A DNA stretch of 50,203 nt from an uncultured Clostridium sp. (lineage in GTDB: Bacteria > Bacillota > Clostridia > TANB77 > CAG-508), in contig CANDRW010000012.1 of the NCBI GenBank assembly GCA_947388675.1, positions 1 to 50,203 of the forward strand, given 5' to 3'. Below the pieces are notes generated by a model. The model was not told the origin of the DNA, did not search any database, and worked only from the letters and a program-made list of their open reading frames with translations. A program made the position numbers and the translations under genes. This document shows, piece after piece, positions 34,927 to 44,108 of the stretch. Numbering within the stretch: the first letter of the stretch is position 1; every line of letters begins with the position of its first letter.

Positions 34927-36219
34927 TCAAGGCAATAGGCTTAAAAAATCCATAAAATAGTCTTTTACTTCTTTCTTCCCTATGGCTCTTTCGTTTTGTA
35001 TATTTAATGTTCCTATTGTTTTGTCTTTTATTTGCACTTTTACATTTCCTATGATTTCTCTTTCTTGAATAGGTGCTTCTAAATAATATAAACTATTGAT
35101 TTCAAGATTAATATTATCTGTCTGTGTATTTTTGATTGCCATTGTTTTGTATGGCATTTCTTCTAACTGTATATGTATTTGATTTGTTTTTCCTTTATTA
35201 ATATATATGCGCTTTTCATTCAATTGTTTCCAATTTTCAAATTTTTCTTGTATAATTTTTTCTAAATTTACTACCTGATAGTTTTTATGCGTATATTCTA
35301 TTAAGTTCATACTATCTTGGGTTCTAATTTTCTTTGTGTCTGCTCCTAATACAACTGTTATAATATCTAATTCTCCTCTTTTGCAAGCTGTAACTAGACA
35401 TCTATTAGCTCCATTAGTAAAACCTGTTTTGACTCCGTATACCCCATCTAAATTTCCTAATAATTCATTTGTATTTGAAATTACTTGTGGCTGTCCATTA
35501 ATTGTTACAGTATATATTTTTGTGCTAACAATCTCTTTGAATTTTGGATTTTGCAAACCATAGTCTGCCATGTAAGCTAATTCATAAGCTGTTGTATAAT
35601 GACCTTGTGCATCTAATCCATGAGGTGTTACAAAGTGACTATTGACTAGCCCCATTTCCTCCGCTGTTTTATTCATCATGTTTGCAAAGCCTTCCACGCT
35701 TCCGCCAACATGTATTGCTAAAGCTACTGCTGTGTCATTTCCTGATTTTAACATAAGTCCATATAGTAAATCATGAACTGTTATTTTATCATTTACTTTA
35801 AGCCCTAGTCTTGAACCTCCTGTTCCTGCCGCTTTTTTATCAATTGTAACAACATCTGTTAAATCTGCATTTTCTAATACTACAATTGCTGTCATAATCT
35901 TAGTAGTACTTGCCATAGGCACTTGTTTTAGTCCATTTTTTTCATACAAAATAGTTTTAGAAGCCCTATCAAAAACAAGGCCTATTTTAGCATTTAACTT
36001 TGGTTCTTCTGCTATGGTTGTTGATGCTTGCACTATCTCTTTTTTGATTTCTTCTACATCTATTTCTTCGTCATCCTCTAGGTCTGCATAGCATACTGTT
36101 ACATTGAAAAATAGCAATAATATTATGTCAATAATGATTATGAATACTTTTAATACATTTTTCTGTTTCAAGCCAAGTTGGTTTACCATAATATTTTGGT
36201 CTTTTTTTCTAGTTTCCAT
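34927..36219 (-). CDS. dacF: D-alanyl-D-alanine carboxypeptidase (DacF/PBP5 family)
   Basis: The start at 36219 follows GGGGGA. A membrane segment (VFIIIIDIILLLFFNVTVCY) leads to the penicillin-binding domain with MASTTKIMTAIV (SxxK), KSGNDTAVALA (SxN) and VKTGFTNGANR (KTG). The C-terminal beta domain is of the PBP5 type. It trims peptidoglycan pentapeptides at the outer membrane face. Chromosomal. Confidence 0.95.
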   Translation of the reverse strand: METRKKDQNIMVNQLGLKQKNVLKVFIIIIDIILLLFFNVTVCYADLEDDEEIDVEEIKKEIVQASTTIAEEPKLNAKIGLVFDRASKTILYEKNGLKQVPMASTTKIMTAIVVLENADLTDVVTIDKKAAGTGGSRLGLKVNDKITVHDLLYGLMLKSGNDTAVALAIHVGGSVEGFANMMNKTAEEMGLVNSHFVTPHGLDAQGHYTTAYELAYMADYGLQNPKFKEIVSTKIYTVTINGQPQVISNTNELLGNLDGVYGVKTGFTNGANRCLVTACKRGELDIITVVLGADTKKIRTQDSMNLIEYTHKNYQVVNLEKIIQEKFENWKQLNEKRIYINKGKTNQIHIQLEEMPYKTMAIKNTQTDNINLEINSLYYLEAPIQEREIIGNVKVQIKDKTIGTLNIQNERAIGKKEVKDYFMDFLSLLP

Positions 36220-36348
36220 AAAAAAATCCCCCATACTTTTACTTGATTTTGACTTTTGAAAATCAAGTTTCATTCTATTGTATGAGAAATTTTCTTCAGT
36301 TATTCGTTTTTTATATTCTAAAAATTTTTAAGTATATTTTTCTGCATT

Positions 36349-36936
36349 TTACATAATCTTTTCTAGATATTCTCTTAGTTGTACCAATGCTTTATATCTA
36401 TGACTTATCCTATCTTTCGCCTCTGTACCAATTTCTGCAAGAGTTTTACCATCTACTAGTTCAAAGATAGGGTCCATTCCAAAACCACCTTGTGTTCTTA
36501 TCTTAGTTGCAATATATCCTTCTAATTCTCCTATAAAAGTTTTTTCTTCTTTTTCTAGTATAACTACTGCAATTGTACAAACAAATTTCGCTTTTCTTTT
36601 TTCTCTTGGTAAGCCTTGTACCTTTTCTACTATATACTCATTTCTTTCTGCTTGAGTTGCATTTTCTCCTAAAAATCTTGCTGTTTTAATACCTGGAAAT
36701 CCATCAAAAGCTTCCATACATAAGCCACTATCATCAGCTATACATAATTTTCCTGTCATTTTTGCAATAGTTCTTGCCTTAATTAAAGCATTTTCTGCAA
36801 AAGTTTCTCCATTTTCTTCTATGTCTATATCAATTCCTATGTCCTTCATTGATGTTACCTTATATCCCCTTAAAATATCTTGTATTTCTCTTAGTTTTCC
36901 TTTGTTATTTGATGCAACAATAATTTCTTTTTCCAT
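36349..36936 (-). CDS. rdgB: XTP/dITP diphosphatase (RdgB/HAM1)
   Basis: The start at 36936 follows AAAGGAG. The 195-residue enzyme has IIVASNNKGKLREI, the catalytic region FAENALIKARTIAK, DDSGLCMEAFDGFPGIKTAR and GFGMDPIFEL. It removes non-canonical purine triphosphates. Confidence 0.95.
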   Translation of the reverse strand: MEKEIIVASNNKGKLREIQDILRGYKVTSMKDIGIDIDIEENGETFAENALIKARTIAKMTGKLCIADDSGLCMEAFDGFPGIKTARFLGENATQAERNEYIVEKVQGLPREKRKAKFVCTIAVVILEKEEKTFIGELEGYIATKIRTQGGFGMDPIFELVDGKTLAEIGTEAKDRISHRYKALVQLREYLEKIM

Positions 36937-37028
36937 ATTTTTTCTCCTTTTATTAGAAGTAAACATAAAATTTTTTCCTATTCTTTAGAAAACAGATATG
37001 AAATATCATATCTGTTTGATTTGCATAT

Positions 37029-38006
37029 CTAGTTTACTTTTTTCTTTCTTCTTGGAACTTCGCAACTTGTTACTTCCTCACCATTTTTTCTTCTGTCAAT
37101 AATATAAGTGCTACCTGGTGTAACTTTTGCTAAGTGTTTTACTTGTGCTGCTACTTCCCCTATTTCTAATACATTATGAAATCTTCCTTGGTCTACAATT
37201 ACTACACCTATAGAAATTGTAGTAAGTGGGAATTGCTCTAAAATGCACTTCCTATTTGGTACTTCTAAATAGCCTCTTTCAATATCCTCTTCATTAAAGT
37301 ATTTTTTTACTCCGCTTTCAAATTCTAAAACAATATTTTGACAAATATGTTCACATTCTGTATTAGAAATAATTGCGACAAAGTCATCTCCTCCAATATG
37401 CCCTACAAAACTGTCTTCTGTTTCCATATCATGAACATGTTTCAAGATACATCTAGAAGTGAATTTAATAATTTCATCTCCATTAAAGAACCCATAAATA
37501 TCATTGTAGGCTTTGAAGTTATCTAAGTCAATGTATAAAATAGCAAATTCTTCTTTATTTAATAAACGTTTTTTCATTTCAGCTTGAATTTGAACATTAC
37601 CTGGTAAGCCTGTTAGAGGGCTTACTCTTCTGTTTGTATCTAACAAGCGTATCACATTTTTAATAGTGTAGTATAGATATTCTTCATCAATTGGTGCTTT
37701 TATATAATGCTCTACGCAAGCTTTCAAAATCTCTACTCGATGTTCTCTTTCTTTTCTAGAAGATATAACAATGATTGGTGTGATACTATTGTCTTCATTT
37801 TCACGAATTTTATTACATAGCTGGATAATATCTTCTTGTATTCCATCTTCATTAATAATAATTAAGGCTGGAATATTTTTTAGAACACTTTCTACTTCAG
37901 TAGTTTTTGCTTTTTTAAACTTGTATTCTTTTTCTTTTTTGAAAATATCGACTAGTTTACTTTTTAATTCATTATCATTATCAATGATATAAATCTCTTG
38001 TGCCAT
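37029..38006 (-). CDS. GGDEF-domain protein with receiver-like N-terminus
   Basis: The start at 38006 follows GAAGGAG. The N-terminal domain has a receiver-like fold (EIYIIDNDNELKSKL) but NEDG where the Asp pocket should be and SRK near the end. The GGDEF domain has the active-site variant GGDDF in VGHIGGDDFVAIIS, and DLDNFKAYND. It may make cyclic di-GMP or bind it. Confidence 0.85.
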   Translation of the reverse strand: MAQEIYIIDNDNELKSKLVDIFKKEKEYKFKKAKTTEVESVLKNIPALIIINEDGIQEDIIQLCNKIRENEDNSITPIIVISSRKEREHRVEILKACVEHYIKAPIDEEYLYYTIKNVIRLLDTNRRVSPLTGLPGNVQIQAEMKKRLLNKEEFAILYIDLDNFKAYNDIYGFFNGDEIIKFTSRCILKHVHDMETEDSFVGHIGGDDFVAIISNTECEHICQNIVLEFESGVKKYFNEEDIERGYLEVPNRKCILEQFPLTTISIGVVIVDQGRFHNVLEIGEVAAQVKHLAKVTPGSTYIIDRRKNGEEVTSCEVPRRKKKVN

Positions 38007-38034
38007 ATTTTTCTCCTTCATTTGTTTTTTATTT

Positions 38035-38982
38035 CTATTGTGGGTATTTAATTTCTGTAGCTGCCTTTTCAGTATATCCATTTACATTTGTTACTTCTAC
38101 TAAAATTGTGTTATTTCCATCTTGTAATAAAGCTGGTCCTATTTTGATATATTTTTCTTTGTTTACTGGATTTACATATTGTTTACCATTTAAGTTTAAC
38201 TTAATTTCTGTAATACCATCTTCATCAGTTGCTTCTATAATAAATTCTCTACCATTTCTGATTAATTGCATTTTTGGTTTTGAAGTAGTAGCAATAATTT
38301 CTTTTTCTATCTGTTCTTTATTGCCACTGGAATCTTCTGCTATAATAGTAATCTTTCTTGTACCTGGTGTTAAGTCAATCTCTTTTTCTATTTTTGTTTG
38401 TGTATCTATAGTAGCTTCTTCTCTTACTACTTCTTCGCCTTCCCATTGATATGATAAATAACTAAGTGCTGTTTCATCTTCTGCAGTAATTGTCATCTTT
38501 TTGCTTCCATCTGCTACTTGTATATTGATAGTTGGCTTTGTAACATCCATTCCTTCTACAATATACTCTTTTTGATAATGGGCTGTTTTACCATTCATAT
38601 CTTCAATGATAATATTTAAAATGCTATTTTGATTTGGAAGTAGAATTTCTTCGTAGGCTGTTAGCCCTCCTTGTGGAACTTCTGTAGCTTCTCCATTATT
38701 CCAAGAATAAATTACTTTAGAAATTTCTGTTGCATGTTCTACACTAACAATTACTTTGTCTCCCTCTCTACTAACCATTACTTTTGGCATGTTAGCTGGA
38801 TTTTTGTCAGCTGCTTCTTTATACATTGCATATGAACCTTCCCCTATTAGAACTAAGCCAAATATTATAATAACAATAGCAAAGAAGCGAACAATACCTC
38901 TTGTTTCTATTGCTCTTCCACTACTTTGTTTTTTTTGTTTTGGTTGTTTTTTTCTATTCTCAATCGCTAGGATTTGGTTCAT
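38035..38982 (-). CDS. Single-pass membrane protein with Ig-like extracellular repeats
   Basis: The 315-residue protein has a cytoplasmic basic N-terminus, a membrane segment (IVRFFAIVIIIFGLVLIGEG) at about residues 29-48 and three bacterial Ig-like domains (DVTKPTINIQVADGSKKM, EIKLNLNGKQYVNPV). It lies between the GGDEF protein and the adhesin. The function is unknown. Confidence 0.7.
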   Translation of the reverse strand: MNQILAIENRKKQPKQKKQSSGRAIETRGIVRFFAIVIIIFGLVLIGEGSYAMYKEAADKNPANMPKVMVSREGDKVIVSVEHATEISKVIYSWNNGEATEVPQGGLTAYEEILLPNQNSILNIIIEDMNGKTAHYQKEYIVEGMDVTKPTINIQVADGSKKMTITAEDETALSYLSYQWEGEEVVREEATIDTQTKIEKEIDLTPGTRKITIIAEDSSGNKEQIEKEIIATTSKPKMQLIRNGREFIIEATDEDGITEIKLNLNGKQYVNPVNKEKYIKIGPALLQDGNNTILVEVTNVNGYTEKAATEIKYPQ

Positions 38983-39122
38983 TTGTATTCTCCTTATTTT
39001 TTTGTTTCGTTTCTATCTATTTTGTCCATTTTTGTAATTATAATACTACAAATTAATTATAGCATATGAATTTTTTAATGTAAACATTTGTGTAACAACT
39101 TTTTTGAATAGATTTTATAAAC

Positions 39123-39295
39123 TTAAAAGTTATTTTACAATTGGAAGAAGTGGCGAGTGGAGTAGCTTTAGCTACGACCCCGAATATAACAAATTACAGC
39201 CTGTAAGTAGATTTATCAAATAAATTAATTTGAAAAATCATCTTTACAGGCTGTATGCAGTTATAGAACTTCTGTAAATGTAAAATAACTTTTAA
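39123..39295. repeat. Nested inverted-repeat element after the adhesin gene
   Basis: The outer arms (17 bp perfect) lie at 39123-39139 and 39279-39295. Inner arms ACAGCCTGTAA/TTACAGGCTGT lie at 39196-39206 and 39244-39254, and a small GTAGC..GCTAC hairpin at 39162-39175. The right arm covers the adhesin stop. The rest of the 38983-39122 gap shows nothing else. Confidence 0.85.
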
Positions 39296-42200
39296 ATTAC
39301 ATATTTTTTAATTAAGAAAATTCCACCTGCTAAAATACTTGTGCATCCTAAAACTAATATGGCATATGTTTGTGTACTTCCTGTTGCTGGTGCTAATAAT
39401 ACTGGTGCTTGGTCGATATCATCTTCTCCTTTTACTTTGTTTCCTGGAGTTGAATCAATATCTGGTGAATTATATTCATTTTCGTCTTTGCTAATTTCTG
39501 CCCAGTTTACCTTTTCTCCCATATTATTTTTACCGTTAATCCATGTTAATACAATATTTACTGTTGCACTTTCTCCTGGTTGTAGTAATTTATCTTTTAA
39601 CTGGTCTGTTGTTACTCTTCCGTCTTTTTCTGTCCATTTTGGATTGTCTTTTGCAATAAATTTTAATCCTTCTGGAATATAGTCTTCAATTTCTTTTACA
39701 TAACCTGCAATTTCACCTTCATTGGTTACTTTAATGTTAAATCTAAATTTTACTACAATTGTATTTGTTTTTCCATATGGAATTTCTACCTTCATTGGTG
39801 GTTCTGGATTTTCATCGCCTGTATGACCTGATTTGGTTACAGTTGTTTTTCCATCTACTGTTACAATACTTTCTGTTACCCATTTTTTCAAACTTAAATC
39901 AAAGTATTTTACTTTAATTTTTTCGATATCTTGGTCATCTTCTCCTTCATTCCACTCATCTGGTGTAGAGTCAACATCATCTACTGGATTTCCATCTTCA
40001 TCTGTGTCATCTGAAATTTGTGCTTGATTGATGATAATTCTGTCTGATGTGTTTGGCTCTGTTACTTTAAAGGCAATCTTAACATCTCTATAGTCTGGCA
40101 TATCCATAGCCTCTGGATTAAATGCTGCAATTAAATTTTCTTTTTCTGCTTTTTCCTTATCTTTTGATAAGAAGTCTGTCTCTATATATTCTGCTTCTGA
40201 TACCTCTTTTGTTTCAGTACCATCTTCTTTATACATTTTCCATTGGAATGCTGTATTAATACTGTGTTCTGGTAAATATTCTAGTCCATCTGGTAAATCA
40301 TCTTTTACTTTGCTTGCATATCCTGCTACATTTCCTTCATTGAAAATTCTTAAAGTATAAATAACTATATTTCCATTAGCTACTTCTACTGGTTCTTTTG
40401 TATGTTCATAGCTATATTCTGTACCATTTTTGATGAATACTGGTGCACGTTCTGTGATGTCAGTTGTAGTTTCTCCATTTGCAACACCTGTGATGAATTT
40501 TCTTAAAGCTAAGTCAAAGATACTTAATTCTAATTTTTCAAAATCATCATCATCTTCTTGTCCTGGAATATATGGAATTCCACTTTCGATTTCTGGGTCT
40601 TTATATTGTGGTAATGTCTCATCGCTTGGAACTGTTACATTATCTACTTTAGATTCTGTTCCATCTCTATCTAATACTTCATTTCCTTCACTGTCTGTAG
40701 AACCTGTAATTTCTGCTATATTCGTTATTTTTTCATATAGGCTAATGTTTTCTTTTACTCTACATCTAATTTGTACATCAATGTAGTCTAATGTATCACC
40801 TTCTACATAAGAGAAAGCTTTTAATAATACTTTATCATTTCCTTCTACTCTATCTACATAGATTAAGTCTCTATTAGCTGATTTAGTTGTGTTTGGAGAA
40901 GTAATGTCTGTTTTTACTACTCTTCCATTTGAACCTTCTGCAAATTCCCATCCATATTGTTTATTTAACTCATCATCAATTAAAAATTCTAATTGTGGTG
41001 GTAAATAATCTGTAATTTCATTAATGTATCCATCTACTTGTCCTTCATTGTATACTCTAATGGTATAGGTTACAATGTCGTTATTAGATACTCCTACTGG
41101 CTTTTTCGTATGGTTATAGTTGGCTGTATTTTCTCCTTCTAATAAAGGTGTTACATCTACAACTGGTTCTCTACTTACTAATACATGTGATTTTCCATCT
41201 GTTGTTACTCTACTTATGAATTTTCTTAAAGATACGTCAAATACCTTTTCGTCCTTTGGTAATAATTTTAAATCTTCAAAGTCATCATCATCTTCTTTGC
41301 TAGTATTCCCATAGTTTTTAATTTGGTCATCTGTAAGACTATCTGGTGTTGAATCACGGTCTAAATCTCTATTTGTGTTACCATCTTCATCTTTGTTTCC
41401 TGTAATTTCTGCAATATTTTTTAGTGTTTTAGTACTTGCTCCTGCAACTGCTACTACTTCGCATTCAATTTGTACATCTTCATAGTCTAAAGCTGTTCCA
41501 TTGAAAGCATTGATTTTCTTGTTTTCTGCTGCTAAGTAATTTGTTGTAACAGTTCTTCCGTCTTCTGATACAGTCCATCCATAAGTACTATTGATAGTGC
41601 TTTCTGCTACTGGTACAAATTGTAGTCCTGATGGTAAATGGTCTGTAATTTCTGTTGCCCATCCTGCAACTTCACCTTCGTTATATACACGAATGGTATA
41701 AACTACTCTATTTCCTGTTTGAACAGTTAATGCATCTTTTCTATGTTCTTTTTTGGCAGATGTATTGTCAATTCCTGTTGCTTGTTTGTTAGCTAGTCTT
41801 TCAAGTTCTTCTGCTGTAATGACTGGTTCTCTGCTATTATCTCCTGTTAATGTTTTGCCATCAATAGATGTAATAAATTTTCTTAAAGCTAAGTCAAATT
41901 CTTTTTGTGGAATAGTTGGTTCCATATATAAATGTTCAAAATCATCATCATCTTGATAATTATTTGGTTGGTCACCATAATTGTTGATTTGGCTATTTGT
42001 AAGGCTTCCTGGTACAGAGTCACGATCAGTTAAGTTTGTTCCAGTGTTACCATTTTCATCTCTATGTTCTGTAATTTCTGCAACGTTTTTCATGTTTTTA
42101 GTAGTTTCTCCTGGTGTTGCTATTACTTCACATTCAATTTGTAAGTCTTCATAGGCTAAATTAGTTCCATCAAATGCATTTATTTTGCGACTTGCTAAAT

Positions 42201-43797
42201 ATGCTGTTTCAATTGTTTTGCCATCTCCTGTTGGATTAGTCCAGCCATAGGCTGCGTTAATCGCACTTTCTGTTGCTGATAAGAATTTTAAGCCTTCTGG
42301 TAAGTAGTCTGTTACTTTTGTTGCAAATCCTGCAATTTCACCTTCGTTATAAATACGAATAGTATAAACTACCTTATCTCCTGTTTCTACTTTTAAAGCA
42401 TCTTTTCTATGTACTTTGTTGGCTGTTGTAGTGTTACAACCTGTTGCTTGTTTATTAGCTAAGTTTTGTAATTCTGTACTACTGATTACTGGTACTCTAC
42501 TGTCATCTCCTGTTAAAGTTTTTCCATTAATAGAGGTGATGAATTTTCTTAAAGCTAAATCAAATTCTTTTTCTGGTTCTTTTTCTGCATCAATATATCC
42601 TGTGATTGGATTTCTTCCTTTTTCTACTTGTACTACTGGTTGGTCTCTTCTTGGGTCTGGATTTGCTACTGACCAGTAATTAATGGTTGTATCAAAGTAG
42701 CTTCCTGTTATGCTCATTCTAATATTAGTTGCATTAGTCGTTGATGGTATAGAAATATAGAAAACTTGATTAGTTCCTACCATATCTTTAATAGTAGCTC
42801 CTGGTACTTCTACTTTGTTACTATTTAAGAATTTTACATCAGTAATAGTTGTTCCATTTCCATCTGTAAAGGTAGCATCTAAAGTATAATTGATATTTCT
42901 TAATTGATTAATCGTATATGGTCCTACAATATGTCTATTTCCTTCTGTTATTACAACTGGATTTGTTTGTTTAATTTCTACTGGGCTAGAAGTATCTCCA
43001 TCTGTTTCATAATCATAGCTAAATCCTGCAGCTTTTGGTGTTTGTGTTAGATATGCAAATAGAGCATCCATAGCATGAATTCTTGCATTGTCTTCATCAT
43101 CATTTGAGTTAAGAGCTGCATAAGTATTGTCTTGATATCCTAAATAAATAGTTGGATTGTTTTCTACATGGTATGCATCATTATTTGTGTAATACCATAT
43201 TGCTAATTGTTGAATAGCATCTATATCATCATTTGTTAGGTTATCTACTAATCTATCATTAAAGTCACTAGTATTTGGGTATACTTGAGGATATTTTTTT
43301 GCATATTCTTCTACTGCATTTAATAATGCTGTTTTACTAGCTTCTGCTGCTTGTCTATCTTCTGATGAAGCATTATTCTTTGCTGGTATGTAGCATTGGT
43401 CTAATACCCACATTAGTCTTTCATAATCTTTGGTTCCATAAATAAGAGAAATTGCTGTACGATAAGTAGGTGTAATTGTACTTGGCTTTCTCATATCAAA
43501 TACTTCAGTGTATTCGGCTTCTCCTATGGCAGAGTCCATAGATTCACCACCAAAACCTGGTCCACCTTTAATACAATAGAAAGTTTCGTTAATATCATTC
43601 CTTGTATTATAGATTTTCCAGATATATTTTGCCCCATTATTGACTACTTTATAGCCATACCCTGAACTTCTAACAGCTTTAATATTTAATGTTTTGCTAG
43701 TTACTGCTGTTGCTGCCTGAACATGACTTGTTGTTCCAAAAATGCTAAGTGCAACAATCATTAATACAGTTAATAAAATTCCTCTTTTTAGTTTCAT
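39292..43797 (-). CDS. Large LPXTG-type surface protein with thioester domain and five repeats
   Basis: The start at 43797 follows AAGGAAGGAAAG. A signal peptide (ILLTVLMIVALSIFGTTSHV) precedes a thioester adhesin domain (FYCIKGGPGFGG, then IQQLAIWYYTN) at about residues 20-250. Five repeats of about 200 residues follow, each opening FDLALRKFI or a variant. They end in ATGSTQTYAILVLGCTSIL, a sorting-type motif PATGS, membrane helix and KKYVI. The repeats resemble DUF11/Cna-B stalk domains. It would be attached to peptidoglycan and can bind host proteins through the thioester. Frames stay intact. Confidence 0.9.
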   Translation of the reverse strand: MKLKRGILLTVLMIVALSIFGTTSHVQAATAVTSKTLNIKAVRSSGYGYKVVNNGAKYIWKIYNTRNDINETFYCIKGGPGFGGESMDSAIGEAEYTEVFDMRKPSTITPTYRTAISLIYGTKDYERLMWVLDQCYIPAKNNASSEDRQAAEASKTALLNAVEEYAKKYPQVYPNTSDFNDRLVDNLTNDDIDAIQQLAIWYYTNNDAYHVENNPTIYLGYQDNTYAALNSNDDEDNARIHAMDALFAYLTQTPKAAGFSYDYETDGDTSSPVEIKQTNPVVITEGNRHIVGPYTINQLRNINYTLDATFTDGNGTTITDVKFLNSNKVEVPGATIKDMVGTNQVFYISIPSTTNATNIRMSITGSYFDTTINYWSVANPDPRRDQPVVQVEKGRNPITGYIDAEKEPEKEFDLALRKFITSINGKTLTGDDSRVPVISSTELQNLANKQATGCNTTTANKVHRKDALKVETGDKVVYTIRIYNEGEIAGFATKVTDYLPEGLKFLSATESAINAAYGWTNPTGDGKTIETAYLASRKINAFDGTNLAYEDLQIECEVIATPGETTKNMKNVAEITEHRDENGNTGTNLTDRDSVPGSLTNSQINNYGDQPNNYQDDDDFEHLYMEPTIPQKEFDLALRKFITSIDGKTLTGDNSREPVITAEELERLANKQATGIDNTSAKKEHRKDALTVQTGNRVVYTIRVYNEGEVAGWATEITDHLPSGLQFVPVAESTINSTYGWTVSEDGRTVTTNYLAAENKKINAFNGTALDYEDVQIECEVVAVAGASTKTLKNIAEITGNKDEDGNTNRDLDRDSTPDSLTDDQIKNYGNTSKEDDDDFEDLKLLPKDEKVFDVSLRKFISRVTTDGKSHVLVSREPVVDVTPLLEGENTANYNHTKKPVGVSNNDIVTYTIRVYNEGQVDGYINEITDYLPPQLEFLIDDELNKQYGWEFAEGSNGRVVKTDITSPNTTKSANRDLIYVDRVEGNDKVLLKAFSYVEGDTLDYIDVQIRCRVKENISLYEKITNIAEITGSTDSEGNEVLDRDGTESKVDNVTVPSDETLPQYKDPEIESGIPYIPGQEDDDDFEKLELSIFDLALRKFITGVANGETTTDITERAPVFIKNGTEYSYEHTKEPVEVANGNIVIYTLRIFNEGNVAGYASKVKDDLPDGLEYLPEHSINTAFQWKMYKEDGTETKEVSEAEYIETDFLSKDKEKAEKENLIAAFNPEAMDMPDYRDVKIAFKVTEPNTSDRIIINQAQISDDTDEDGNPVDDVDSTPDEWNEGEDDQDIEKIKVKYFDLSLKKWVTESIVTVDGKTTVTKSGHTGDENPEPPMKVEIPYGKTNTIVVKFRFNIKVTNEGEIAGYVKEIEDYIPEGLKFIAKDNPKWTEKDGRVTTDQLKDKLLQPGESATVNIVLTWINGKNNMGEKVNWAEISKDENEYNSPDIDSTPGNKVKGEDDIDQAPVLLAPATGSTQTYAILVLGCTSILAGGIFLIKKYVI

Positions 43798-44078
43798 GTT
43801 TCTTTCCTTCCTTTTTATATAATACCTTATTCTTATTTTACTTTGGTAATTTTCTATTGTCAATAGCAGTATTTTCCTATTTTCTGTTTCTTTTTTCTAT
43901 CAGTTTTTTTGTACTTACGGAAGTTGTTTTTTTCAGTTTTACTTTTTTTGTAAGCGTAGTATTACAATTATATTACATTTTTGTCATATTTTCAACACTT
44001 TCAAAGGATTTATTGGCTTTTTGTTAGTGTTCCGTAGGAGCTTGTACCTTTTTTATCAAGGTGTGTCCCACACCTAAC

Positions 44079-44108
44079 AAAGATGCCAGTTATCTAACTG
44101 ACATCTTT
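44079..44108. terminator. Hairpin at the end of the histidine kinase gene
   Basis: A 14-bp stem (AAAGATGCCAGTTA with TAACTGACATCTTT, one mismatch) covers the kinase stop. The T-run is weak. The 43864-44078 gap otherwise holds only AT-rich leader with a short GTGTGTCCCACAC hairpin at about 44061. Confidence 0.6.
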
